From assembly GCF_004022215.1 (NCBI RefSeq), contig NZ_SAUZ01000010.1, positions 62,001 to 126,000 on the forward strand: a stretch of 64,000 nt of DNA. Reading direction: 5' to 3'. The stretch is from Paenirhodobacter populi. Its GTDB lineage: Bacteria > Pseudomonadota > Alphaproteobacteria > Rhodobacterales > Rhodobacteraceae. A program made the translations under genes and the position numbers. Of the stretch, positions 52,113-60,662 are shown one piece after another (the stretch's first letter is position 1; every line of letters starts with the position of its first letter). Under the pieces are notes generated by a model that saw only the letters and a list, made by a program, of their open reading frames with translations, was not told where the DNA came from and ran no database searches.

Positions 52113-52742
52113 TTACCTCAGAAAGTTCGCCAGCACGTCCGAGGACGTGGTGTTGTCCTTCTTGTTGATGCTGACTGCGCCATTGATCATCATGCCGCCG
52201 GTGATGACCTCGCCGTAGGCAATCGGAACGATCCCGCCTTCGCGGGTGTCATTGGTCGGACCGGACATGGTGAAGGATTGCTTCGTCTCGCCCGCCTTCT
52301 GTTGCGGGGCGATCAGAGAGGCCGCGCCGGTCAGCGCCAGACCCATGCCCATCGCGCCAGTCATGCCGCCAAGGGTCATGCCCCCTTGCCACAGGGCCGT
52401 GCCCATAAGCGCGCTGCCGCCAGTCATCGCAGACAGGCCAATCAAGGCCACGCCTGCGATCACCTTGCCGACGCCGCCACGTTTCCGGCCCTTGGTGACG
52501 GGGATGATATGGATCGGCTTCATGGCGAGGTTGAAAGCTGGCATTTCCGTTTCATCGAGCGGCAAGCCGGTCTTGCGGTCATTTCCGACGATGACGCGGT
52601 AGTGACCATGACGGATCGTATTGAAAAAACGAGGGAAGTTGGCGCGCAAGGCGTCAATAGCTTCCGCAGCGGTTTCGATATTGAAGCGGTGTTCCCGGCC
52701 AAACTCTTTGGCGAGTGCGCCATATAGAAAAACGGTGTTCAT
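52113..52742 (-). CDS. Phage tail assembly protein I-like
   Basis: 209 residues of the lambda gpI family. MNTVFLYGALAKEFGREH, IDALRANFPRFFNTI and HIIPVTKGRKRGGVGKVIAG precede a glycine/methionine-rich hydrophobic segment (about 105-150). It acts in tail tip assembly. In lambda it follows K and precedes J; here it follows the SGNH spike gene and no J-like protein is present. Confidence 0.88.
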   Translation of the reverse strand: MNTVFLYGALAKEFGREHRFNIETAAEAIDALRANFPRFFNTIRHGHYRVIVGNDRKTGLPLDETEMPAFNLAMKPIHIIPVTKGRKRGGVGKVIAGVALIGLSAMTGGSALMGTALWQGGMTLGGMTGAMGMGLALTGAASLIAPQQKAGETKQSFTMSGPTNDTREGGIVPIAYGEVITGGMMINGAVSINKKDNTTSSDVLANFLR

Positions 52743-52840
52743 GCTTGCGGCCTTTCAGGATGCAGGGGCAATAATGCCTCTACATCCAGTGTGGTGGTCT
52801 GTCGGGTGGGATGGGAAATCCCGGCTTGCCGGGAGTGGGG

Positions 52841-54502
52841 TTAAATCCAAGGCCACGGATAGAGCGTGGGGTGAGCCTTCACCAATTTGAAGTTCTTGAT
52901 GCGGAACGTGGCATCGACCTCACCGGCCGCGTTGGTGTTCAGGTCAATTCGCGAGGTGACGCTACGGCTGGCAGAGCCAACCCAGTTCGACTTGAGCGGC
53001 ATCCCCGGAGTTAGCGCCCGGTGTGTCCATGCGACATTTGCGCGATCCGCCCGGGTCACAGTGTCCGTGTTATTAGCAGGATATTGCAGGGAAGCAGTCC
53101 CGGTTGAGCCCGTGCTGAGTTCCCGGGAAACGTGTCCGTTTCCGGCGAAGCGCAGGAAGGCGGTAGACCAGCGCGCACCCTTGCTCCCGGCGTCGATTGT
53201 AAGGTCGGCATAGGTTCCCAGAACGTCCCCCTCGGATAGTGCATTGAGGATGGCGGTGTCGGTGATGATCGCCGGTGCAATATTGATGGTTGCTCCACCA
53301 ACCATAGCGGGAACAGCTTCCCCCGTGCGCCCCGTTACATGCACGGCAAGTTCCGGCACGCCGCCGGACAAGTTCGTGGACAGCGCGATGGAGCATCCGT
53401 TGAACGCCTCCGGGATGGTCATGGTAAGACCAGTGGGAAGCTGCCCCGTGACAGTAGCGGTGCTGTTGTTGGTGATCGTGCCACCCGTGGTTTGGGTGAT
53501 GAACGCCGGGACAATCGGAGTGTTCAGGTTCGGTGCCACATCGCCGAAGTCCGCGGGCATCAGCGGAGCCAGCTTCGTTGCCAGTGTCTGGGCAAGAACA
53601 CGGCTCCCCAGAGTGTTCAGGTGCGTGTTGTCCTCGGAGTAGAGGGGATTGATGCCCGGCCCACCTGCGCTATCGGGATCGTTGGCCGGGTTGGCCAGCT
53701 CATTCCACACGTCAACGTAGATGTAGCGAGGCCAGCGTTTCCGGCGTTCCTCCACATCTGCAAACCACGCCCGCCGCGCAACATGCGTCGGTGCCCCATT
53801 CTTGGGCACGATGTAGGTCACCTGTTGGATGCCAGCGGCCTCATACAGGTCATAGATGGCGGTCATGTTGTCTATGGTGATGTTGATATCCGCCGAAGGA
53901 CCATCGTTGCCCCCGCCGATGATGAACGCGAAGTCAGCACCGGAGGCAACCGCATCCGCGACTCGTTGCGGTGTGGCGCTAAGGATTTGAGCCGTGGTAG
54001 TTCCCCCGGTTCCTTCCCCAGATACTTGCCGGAGTTTCCACCCGAGTAAGTCATGCAGGGGCGCGGACCAGCCAGACACACTATGGTTGATACTACGCCC
54101 CACAGTCGCTGGCCTGTAGCCAGATTGCGTCATTTGGATTTGGCTGTCACCGTTGGTGGCGTAGCGCGGACCAGCAAGCATCACCTTGGCCGGTTCCACC
54201 GGCGCAGGTTCCTCGTTCGTGCTGGTGGCAATCGGCCATGTGCCAAGTCCGACGATACTCCCCGCCGTGGTATCGGTCGCAAAGACCTGCGCCGTCCGAA
54301 CGGAAAGGATCGTCCCGGATGCAATGTTCTTGAAGGTCGCGATCTGCCCGCTAATCGTCTTGAGTCTGACGTTGCCCGCGCTGCCAATCCAGAGACTATC
54401 AGCGGCATATTCGAGCGCTTCCGTATCCGAGGGGGTGATGGGAACGGCATTCCGGGGAAATGCCATGTTCGGGGCGCGGTCGGCGAAAAGGTCGATGGTC
54501 AT
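52841..54502 (-). CDS. Phage spike/tail protein with SGNH hydrolase domain
   Basis: 553 residues. The N-terminal about 85 residues (AVPITPSDTEALEYAADSLW, ISGQIATFKNIASGTILSV) resemble the spike base protein of Rhodobacter GTA-like particles. The middle carries SGNH/GDSL hydrolase blocks: NGDSQIQM (Ser), GGGNDG (Gly/Asn) and EDNTHLN (Asp/His). The C-terminal 200 residues are beta-rich. It probably de-acylates a surface polysaccharide during adsorption. The end of its frame overlaps the next gene by 4 bases. Confidence 0.8.
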   Translation of the reverse strand: MTIDLFADRAPNMAFPRNAVPITPSDTEALEYAADSLWIGSAGNVRLKTISGQIATFKNIASGTILSVRTAQVFATDTTAGSIVGLGTWPIATSTNEEPAPVEPAKVMLAGPRYATNGDSQIQMTQSGYRPATVGRSINHSVSGWSAPLHDLLGWKLRQVSGEGTGGTTTAQILSATPQRVADAVASGADFAFIIGGGNDGPSADINITIDNMTAIYDLYEAAGIQQVTYIVPKNGAPTHVARRAWFADVEERRKRWPRYIYVDVWNELANPANDPDSAGGPGINPLYSEDNTHLNTLGSRVLAQTLATKLAPLMPADFGDVAPNLNTPIVPAFITQTTGGTITNNSTATVTGQLPTGLTMTIPEAFNGCSIALSTNLSGGVPELAVHVTGRTGEAVPAMVGGATINIAPAIITDTAILNALSEGDVLGTYADLTIDAGSKGARWSTAFLRFAGNGHVSRELSTGSTGTASLQYPANNTDTVTRADRANVAWTHRALTPGMPLKSNWVGSASRSVTSRIDLNTNAAGEVDATFRIKNFKLVKAHPTLYPWPWI

Positions 54503-55089
54503 TGGTGTCTCGCTTTCAGGGCGTGAAGGGCGGCGCGGTCAAACTCGGGGTCCAGACCGGCGGCGATGTTCTCGGCGCGCTGCTTGGCGCTGGTGGTGGG
54601 CGGACGCTCGGCGTCCGGTGAAGCGGCAATCAGCCGGTCGCAATGGGCGTTCATCGCGGCTTCGATCTCTGCGAGGCTGGCGGTCCAGACCTCGGAAGGC
54701 GTCCAGCCAAGCCAGCCGGTCGCGCATCTGAACAAGTCCGCGTAGTAATCGCGCAGCGGGATCGCCTCGCCCGTCTGGGTGTCGTCGTTGTTCAGCAGGA
54801 TCACTTGCATGATCGCCAAACACGCGGCTTGTGCGTCGAGCATGAAGGGCAAGAGCGGTTGCGTTGATGCGTAGGTCAGCAGGCGCTCGGCCTCGGCCTT
54901 GTCGGTGCAGGCGCAGCGGATCACCGTCTTGATCGCGGTGAGGGAAAAGCGGCCGATCTGGTCATACAGACCCCCCATGCCGCCTTCCTGACTGTCGAGG
55001 GCAACCGCCGCCCGCAGGGATGCCCGCAGCGTCACGGCATGGGGGCCGTGGCGCAACAGGACTTCCGGTGCGGGCGTGATCGCGGGCAT
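54499..55089 (-). CDS. Phage tail assembly chaperone-like protein
   Basis: 196 residues. The N-terminal part (VLLRHGPHAVTLRASLRAAV to FSLTAIKTVIRCAC) resembles GTA gp10-type proteins. The C-terminal CATGWLGWTPSEVWTASLAE carries the motif of Rhodobacter-type tail assembly chaperones (pfam09550-like). The combination in one chain may correspond to proteins elsewhere made by frameshifting. It overlaps the spike gene by 4 bases and follows the capsid gene by 3. Confidence 0.7.
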   Translation of the reverse strand: MPAITPAPEVLLRHGPHAVTLRASLRAAVALDSQEGGMGGLYDQIGRFSLTAIKTVIRCACTDKAEAERLLTYASTQPLLPFMLDAQAACLAIMQVILLNNDDTQTGEAIPLRDYYADLFRCATGWLGWTPSEVWTASLAEIEAAMNAHCDRLIAASPDAERPPTTSAKQRAENIAAGLDPEFDRAALHALKARHQ

Positions 55090-55092
55090 GGG

Positions 55093-56604
55093 TCAGACCG
55101 CCATTGCCAGCTTACGGAAGGCATCCGGGCGCACGACGCTTGCACCGACGCGACGGCGGGCATGGTAACGCATGAGGCCGTTGACGCGCACCGTGTAGGG
55201 GTCGGCCAGCACCGCGACATTCAGGCGGTCATAGATGCGATACCCACGTTTGAAATCCCCGAAGATGACCGGCGTGGCATCTGCCGCAATGTCGGGCATG
55301 TCCACGGCTTCCACGACAGGACGCCCGAGGATCGTTTCCGGCTGCCCGGCCTGATAGGACGGCTGCCAGAGGTAATTGCCGTGGCCGTCTTTCAGGGTGC
55401 GGATCGTGGCGAGGGTCTTGCCGTTCATCACCCATGTGCCGGTCGCGCGATAGGTGGCGGGCAGGGCATACATCAGCGAGATCAGCGCATCCGGCGAAAG
55501 TGCGGTCTTGCTACCGTTCGCCGTGGTGGCGATGTTCGCGTCCTTCATGAAGCCCGAGGGTTCCAGCGCGGTCGAGCCGTTCACAAAGGCGAGGCTTTCC
55601 TTCTGCCCGAAGTCCTCGGCCAGCGCGGTGGTGACTTCGGAAAGCACGTTGGCGCTGTCTTCGGCCAGTTGGAGCGACAGGTCCACATAGGTTGCCAGTT
55701 CCTTCACGGCGATTTCCGACTGATCAAACGTCGGCTGACTGCCGGTGCGCGGGGTGGTTTCGCCCACCCAGATGGCATTCGTGATGCCGGTGCGTTTGGG
55801 CAGGATGATGTTCGCCGCGCCGGTGGAACGCACGTCCGAGATGGCGCGCACCGGCGAAAACTCCACCAGATTGCGGATAAACTCGTTGCTGACCTCATCC
55901 GGCATCAGGATATGGTTCGAGGTGTCGGCGGCGGTGGTCAGGGCCTTCTTGTCGATTTCGCTGCCCGTCATCAGGTAGTTGACGAAAGCCTTCTGTTCGG
56001 CATCGCCCTGAACGACAGCAGGCGCGCCAAGGCGGTTGCCCTTGGCTTCCAGCTTGTCGAGGCGCTGCACAACGGCGTCGAAAGCCTTGGCGTCGATCTG
56101 GGGCGCATCATTGGCCGGTGTCTGGGATGCTTCGTTTTCCATATGGGATTCCTTTTCGATGGATTTCAGGCTCACGACATGCGCGCCCGGATTGCAGGGT
56201 TGTTTGACGATTGAGACCTCGCGTAGCGAAAGGGCGGTGATGTTCCGGCCCTTGGTGTGGCGCTGCGCGGCTTTGGTGACGAATGCGATGGACAGCCCGC
56301 CAAGATCGCCCTGGCGGATTTGATCTGCCACTTCGCGGGCGCGGGGCACGTCATGGATCAACAGCTTGCCCTTGACGTGCAGGCCTTCCGGCGTCTCGGT
56401 GATTTCGGACCAGACACCGATAGTCTGGCCGCTGTCATGTTCCGCCAGCATCGGAAGCGACTGAGGCCGATCGAACGCGCCTTTCTCAATCACGTCACCT
56501 ACAAGGTCCGTGGTGCCGAACGGCCAAGCCATGCCGGTGATCTCGCCCGTCTCGGCCACAGTCAGCGTGGCTTTGGTCTCGATTTGTTCCAGTGCTTCGG
56601 TCAT
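55093..56604 (-). CDS. Prohead protease-major capsid fusion protein (HK97 type)
   Basis: 503 residues. Residues 1 to about 150 are an HK97-type serine protease: GDVIEKGAFDR, LAEHDSGQTIG (catalytic His) and GDLGGLSIAF (catalytic Ser), then LREVSIVKQPCNP. A coiled delta-like segment (AVVQRLDKLEAKGN) follows, then the HK97-fold capsid domain (VRSTGAANIILPKRTGIT, DLSLQLAEDSANV, WVMNGKTLATIRTLKDG, AVLADPYTVRVNGLMRYHA). Protease and capsid are normally separate genes. It overlaps the upstream gp10-like gene by 4 bases. Confidence 0.92.
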   Translation of the reverse strand: MTEALEQIETKATLTVAETGEITGMAWPFGTTDLVGDVIEKGAFDRPQSLPMLAEHDSGQTIGVWSEITETPEGLHVKGKLLIHDVPRAREVADQIRQGDLGGLSIAFVTKAAQRHTKGRNITALSLREVSIVKQPCNPGAHVVSLKSIEKESHMENEASQTPANDAPQIDAKAFDAVVQRLDKLEAKGNRLGAPAVVQGDAEQKAFVNYLMTGSEIDKKALTTAADTSNHILMPDEVSNEFIRNLVEFSPVRAISDVRSTGAANIILPKRTGITNAIWVGETTPRTGSQPTFDQSEIAVKELATYVDLSLQLAEDSANVLSEVTTALAEDFGQKESLAFVNGSTALEPSGFMKDANIATTANGSKTALSPDALISLMYALPATYRATGTWVMNGKTLATIRTLKDGHGNYLWQPSYQAGQPETILGRPVVEAVDMPDIAADATPVIFGDFKRGYRIYDRLNVAVLADPYTVRVNGLMRYHARRRVGASVVRPDAFRKLAMAV

Positions 56605-56930
56605 GCCGGTTGCTCCTGTTCATCCTGAACACCGACGCGGGCAATCAGAACGTCCAGCGCCAGCGGGAGGATTTCGGACACGGGGCGGTTGTGCGCGTAA
56701 GTGTCCACCATGCGGGCGGCTTCCTCGGGGTGGGTGCCAGCGCCGATCAGGCCAAGCCGGATGATCTCCACCAGATCGGACAGGTGGAATTCATGGCGCA
56801 TGACGCGAAAGGCGAGGGCACCGAAGCCGGTGCCGGTCAGGCGTTCCAGTTCCGCGATCATGGGATCGGTTAGGGTGAAGGCGTGTTCACCGTCACCGAA
56901 GAATGCGCGGTGGGTGATCTGGTCATTCAT
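56601..56930 (-). CDS. GTA gp10-like tail tube chaperone family protein
   Basis: 109 residues. FFGDGEHAFTLTDPMIAELE, GFGALAFRVMRHEFHLSDLV and a helical C-terminus fit the gene-transfer-agent gp10/Phage_TAC_11 family. In canonical genomes it lies between the major tail protein and the tape measure; here it lies between portal and capsid genes. It overlaps portal by 8 bases and capsid by 4. Confidence 0.8.
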   Translation of the reverse strand: MNDQITHRAFFGDGEHAFTLTDPMIAELERLTGTGFGALAFRVMRHEFHLSDLVEIIRLGLIGAGTHPEEAARMVDTYAHNRPVSEILPLALDVLIARVGVQDEQEQPA

Positions 56931-58143
56931 CTTTGGGTTCCTCGGGTGCAGCCGGGGCAGGTGCACCGCCGGACGTGGTGGTGAAGGGATTGGCGAGTTC
57001 GTTGCCCTCGGGCAGGGGTGTGAGGTTCAGACCGGCCCGGACCTCGTTCGCGGTCATGGCACCCATGCCGCGATATTGAGAATAGGCGGTCGCACGGGCC
57101 GCAAACTCCACCGACTGCATGTCATCGACAACAGCCTCGATATAAAAGGATGCGCGTTCCTCGGGCGTCAGCAGCACGCGGGTATAAGCTGCCTGCCAGC
57201 GGGCAATCCAAGGGCGCAGGGTGCCGGTCAGGAAGTCGCGGTGGCTCTGTTCAAAGTTCGACCATGTTCCGCGTGACAGTTCATAGAGAAGCGCAGGCGG
57301 CACGTTGAAGGCGCGGGCGATCTCGCGCACCTGTTCGCGCCGGACCTCGGAAAACTCGGCGTCGGCCAGCTTGAGGGCAACCTCTTTGAAGTCCATGCCC
57401 TCGTCGAGGATAGCGGTCTTGCCCGCCTGATCGCCGCCGTGGTCGCGGAACCAACTGGCACTGATTTTTTTAAGAGCTTCCGGCGTCAATTTCTCAGGGT
57501 GCTTGATAACGCCCGAGGGACGGCCACCATTGGCGAAGAACCCGGACAAGTGCTTCTCAGCAGCAAGACAAAGGCCAATCGCCTCACGCGCCAGCATGAC
57601 AGGCGACACACCGCCCAGCGCCTGAATATGGAGAACATCGTGATAGGGGAGGGTCGCTTCGCCGCCATCCGAGAGCCGGATGGTATAGGACGGCTCACCG
57701 AAGTCATCGTAATCGACAGAGACGGCGGCGGGGTCCATCCGCAGCAGTTCAAGCGGCTTGCTGTCGCTGTTGCGGGTGACCTGCGCGTAGCCGTTGCCGG
57801 TCAACAGGGCGTCGGCGGTCAGTTGTTCGCGCAGGGCCTCGGCGCTAAGCCAGTCGTTCGACCAGTCATGGACAAGGCGATAGGCCGGATGATCCTTCGC
57901 GGCGTCTTTGTTCTCGGTGTAGGTCTTGAATGGCAGGGTGGCGATAGATTCCGAGATCAGGGAAACCGCGCGCTTGACTGCCGGAACACGCATCGCGCTG
58001 GCGGCGGTGACAGAAACGCCAGAGGAAGCTGGCGTGATCCCGAACAACTCGAAAATCGCCGGATCGGTCAGCTTGACGCTTTTTTGTTCAATTTCGCCAC
58101 GCCCTTTGTCGGGGGCGTGGCGAGACTTGGAAAACCAACCCAT
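56923..58143 (-). CDS. Phage portal protein, HK97 family
   Basis: 406 residues. MGWFSKSRHAPDKG, SAMRVPAVKRAVSLISESIA, LLTGNGYAQVTRNSDS, the stem/crown region with PPALLYELSRGTWSNFEQSH and a proline-rich acidic tail are typical of HK97-type portals, which form the 12-fold channel for DNA. The ATG at 58143 is chosen over a TTG seven codons upstream. The integrase gene ends 78 bases upstream on the same strand. Confidence 0.93.
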   Translation of the reverse strand: MGWFSKSRHAPDKGRGEIEQKSVKLTDPAIFELFGITPASSGVSVTAASAMRVPAVKRAVSLISESIATLPFKTYTENKDAAKDHPAYRLVHDWSNDWLSAEALREQLTADALLTGNGYAQVTRNSDSKPLELLRMDPAAVSVDYDDFGEPSYTIRLSDGGEATLPYHDVLHIQALGGVSPVMLAREAIGLCLAAEKHLSGFFANGGRPSGVIKHPEKLTPEALKKISASWFRDHGGDQAGKTAILDEGMDFKEVALKLADAEFSEVRREQVREIARAFNVPPALLYELSRGTWSNFEQSHRDFLTGTLRPWIARWQAAYTRVLLTPEERASFYIEAVVDDMQSVEFAARATAYSQYRGMGAMTANEVRAGLNLTPLPEGNELANPFTTTSGGAPAPAAPEEPKDE

Positions 58144-58221
58144 CGGGCCACACTCGTTAATCAACCATGGGTATTAATATGCCTACGGTTGATCCGGGCG
58201 ACAAGAGGGAATGTTATAGTG

Positions 58222-60021
58222 TTACATCTTCAAGTGATCCAAGTTCAGACCGGGGAAGGCTATCGCGTTAATGAGTTCGACACGCTGTTCGAGCATCCCT
58301 TGTGGCATCTGCCCATATCGGCCCGTCATTGATGCCTCGGTGTGCCCGAGGATGAAGCCGAATTGATTGTCGAGGTATCCGGCCCGGCGAAGGGCATCCG
58401 CAGCGCCATGACGGAAGCTATAGAGCGACAGGCCGCGCCCCTCTTTCAGGCCGATGCGCGTCATGTAGCGCCCAAATTCCCGCGATACATCAGCCATCAT
58501 CTGCCCGCGCTCGTTTCGTTTCGCACCGGGGAAGAGCGCGGAGCCGCCTTCTTTGATCCGGCGCGCATGATAGTCGATGAAGCCAAGGCGGATCAGTTCG
58601 GGATGAACAGGAACCACGCGCATCGACCCCTCAGTCTTTACCGATTTGCCTTCGGCGGTGTCGTCGCCCTCGGTGGTGATGTGCATGATCCAATGACCAT
58701 GCTGTTGTCGAACATCGCTCACGGCAAGCTGGCCAATTTCACCCGGACGCGCGCCCGAGAACAGCATGATTAGAGGAACCCAATATCGGTGATCGCGGAT
58801 CAGGACATTGCCCGGCTTCGCCACATTCCGCCATTCGTCGGCGCTCTTGCAGCCCGTGAACCACGGCGAGTTGAACAGGGTTGTCAGTTGGTCGGTGGTG
58901 AAGGGCAGCGTCGGGGTCTTTGTCTCTTTTTTCAACATCAGCCCTTCGGTCGGGTTTTTGTCGAGATATCCGTTGCTCACCGCCCACGACAGAAACGCGC
59001 CGAGGCTGGATAGATAGCGGTTCACAGTCCGGTCGGCCAGCACGGGCTTGCCAACACCTTCATTCTCTTTGACGATCTGTCGAATGTTCATCCCGGCAAA
59101 GGCTTTCGTCTCCGTGGCCTTCACCGGATACTTCACCAAAAGCTGTTTCCATTCCCGAACCTCGGCCTTCGTGATCTTCGCGATAGGGAAGCTGGAACCA
59201 ACAAGTTCGACAAACGTCCCAATGTCGCGCCGGGATTGGTCAACGCGGTCCTTCGCGACGCCACGCGGGTTTTCACTGGCGAAGACTTCAAAGATTTCCA
59301 TAAGCGTTTCGCCCGGCTTTGCCGTCTCTCTGCGAGGGCCGATAGCGGGCTTCACCAGAGGGTCGGCGGGCTGGCCGGTGAAGTCGCCCTTGTCGCGCTC
59401 AAGGGTGCGCTGTAGCGCCTCGATCTCGGAGCGCATCATGCGTCTGGCGAGACTGATCCAGTCGGGCGTTCTCGGCTCCACATAAACCCGATTTCGTTTG
59501 AGATATTCGTTTACCTCGTCCGCGATCAGGGCCGTTTCGCCTTTCGCCAGATGCTTGCGCATGTCGGTCAACTTTGCTTGTCGGGCGGTGGCGTCAACGC
59601 TGGCAGCGTCCTTGACCACCTGAACGTCAAGGGCAACGTCTAGCGCCGCCAGAGGGTCGCGCATGTCGACCCCCTCGGTTCTGACACGTTCCACGGCGGC
59701 TTCCGTCGCGGCCTCTATCTCAGTCTCGCCCGGCAGGTTTGCCCGCACGGCATCGTCATGGTCGAGTGCTGCCTCATAATGGTCCCATACGGCATGATCC
59801 CGGTCGGCGTCTGTCAGGACGCGACGGGCGCGCAGGTCGTCAAACTCACGCCGCCAATCCTCGATGACCGCGTTGAGCAAGCGCTTCGCCTCAGCCTCAT
59901 CCTTCGTATGAAGCGATCTTTTCAGGGTCGGCTTTTTCAGGATCGGAACAAGATCAAGAGGCACATCTATCCGCGCATAATAGGTGGCTCCACGCCGCCA
60001 GAGGTAAGAGATACGAGCCAT
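58222..60021 (-). CDS. Tyrosine integrase
   Basis: 599 residues. N-terminal DUF6538-like module (RISYLWRRGATYYARIDVPL) and a core-binding domain near 250-350. The catalytic domain has the first Arg in FSGARPGEIGQL, the second in LYSFRHGAADALRRAG and nucleophile Tyr in LGHTEASMTGRYGQM. It catalyses recombination between attP and the tRNA-Gln attB. Its start lies 130 bases inside attR, with repeated TCCGGAACA sites between. No excisionase gene is recognised. Confidence 0.93.
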   Translation of the reverse strand: MARISYLWRRGATYYARIDVPLDLVPILKKPTLKRSLHTKDEAEAKRLLNAVIEDWRREFDDLRARRVLTDADRDHAVWDHYEAALDHDDAVRANLPGETEIEAATEAAVERVRTEGVDMRDPLAALDVALDVQVVKDAASVDATARQAKLTDMRKHLAKGETALIADEVNEYLKRNRVYVEPRTPDWISLARRMMRSEIEALQRTLERDKGDFTGQPADPLVKPAIGPRRETAKPGETLMEIFEVFASENPRGVAKDRVDQSRRDIGTFVELVGSSFPIAKITKAEVREWKQLLVKYPVKATETKAFAGMNIRQIVKENEGVGKPVLADRTVNRYLSSLGAFLSWAVSNGYLDKNPTEGLMLKKETKTPTLPFTTDQLTTLFNSPWFTGCKSADEWRNVAKPGNVLIRDHRYWVPLIMLFSGARPGEIGQLAVSDVRQQHGHWIMHITTEGDDTAEGKSVKTEGSMRVVPVHPELIRLGFIDYHARRIKEGGSALFPGAKRNERGQMMADVSREFGRYMTRIGLKEGRGLSLYSFRHGAADALRRAGYLDNQFGFILGHTEASMTGRYGQMPQGMLEQRVELINAIAFPGLNLDHLKM

Positions 60022-60057
60022 AAAAGCGCCTCCTGAAACCCGGTGCCGGACCAGCCG

Positions 60058-60084
60058 TCCGGAACAGTCGTCCGGAACACTTTT
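60058..60084 (+). promoter_or_regulatory. Candidate integrase arm-type sites, right
   Basis: TCCGGAACA at 60058-60066 and TCCGGAACACTTTT at 60071-60084, a 13-bp period. The 14-base form matches the left-end site at 41970-41983 exactly. Confidence 0.5.
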
Positions 60085-60152
60085 AGGTCGGAAATGCCTT
60101 GATAGTCAATTAGATGCGTGATTTTATGGGCTTAGAAAAAGTTGGATTAATG

Positions 60153-60172
60153 TCCTACCGCCCCAGCCAATC
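60153..60172. repeat. attR core repeat
   Basis: Identical 20-base copy of the tRNA-Gln 3-prime end (41902-41921), without the rest of a tRNA. It marks the right end of the element. Confidence 0.93.
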
Positions 60173-60443
60173 CCGTCTTTTGATCGTTCGGAACGCATCT
60201 GGCGTCCGTGCCGGAGCGGGGCCGATATCCTGCGCGGTCGTCGATGAGGAGCCGGTTCCGGGCGCCTGTCCGATATGCAGGAACGCCGCCGTCAGGCCTG
60301 CCAATACCGGCCCGGGGCGGCGACGGATCACGATTGCGCCGGAAAACCCCTGCGTAACTTGACATATCGCTTGAATTTTACCGCCCCGCAGCGCATATGA
60401 GCCGCGCCCGTGACTTTCTGCGGGTGCATATTCAGGAGTGACC
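60173..60443. other. Host region upstream of infA
   Basis: 270 bases without a supported gene. A TTGACA at 60359-60364 may be a -35 element for infA, but I cannot place a convincing -10. Confidence 0.4.
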
Positions 60444-60662
60444 ATGGCCAAGGAAGAAATGCTCGAATTCCCCGGCGTCGTGAAGGAACTCCTGCCGAAT
60501 GCGACATTCCGGGTCGAGCTCGAGAACGGCCATGAGATCATCGCGCATATGGCAGGAAAGATGCGGAAGAACCGCATCCGCGTTCTGGCCGGCGACAAGG
60601 TGCAGGTGGAAATGAACACCTATGACCTGAGCAAGGGCCGCATCAACTATCGCTTCAAGTGA
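60444..60662 (+). CDS. infA: Translation initiation factor IF-1
   Basis: 72 residues, the usual length, single OB fold that binds the ribosomal A site. [40 protein letters not shown] and [11 protein letters not shown] are near-universal. The ATG at 60444 follows AGGAG by 5 bases; a GTG two codons earlier is not needed. It overlaps maf by 4 bases (GTGA). Confidence 0.97.
   Translation: MAKEEMLEFPGVVKELLPNATFRVELENGHEIIAHMAGKMRKNRIRVLAGDKVQVEMNTYDLSKGRINYRFK

Larger units (their letters stand above)
41902..60172. mobile_element. Integrated phage-like element at tRNA-Gln
   Basis: 18.3 kb bounded by a 20-bp direct repeat, with a tyrosine integrase at the right end. All but one gene run on the minus strand. 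It encodes an HK97-type head and packaging set and a partial siphovirus tail. Gene order along transcription: integrase, portal, gp10-like, protease-capsid, tail chaperone, SGNH spike, tail I, HNH, a repeat protein, connector, HK97-gp10, DUF3168, closure, TerS, TerL, tape measure, minor tail M, four small genes. I recognise no major tail tube, lysis, replication or repressor gene. Reading frames are intact and often overlap by 1-8 bases. Confidence 0.92.

Noticed and set aside
60153..60172. Second tRNA-Gln gene
   Set aside because: Only the last 20 bases of the tRNA are present; it is the attR duplicate.
41902..60172. Gene transfer agent of the Rhodobacter capsulatus type
   Set aside because: Some proteins resemble GTA parts, but the gene order differs and the element has its own integrase and att sites, which the classical GTA cluster lacks.
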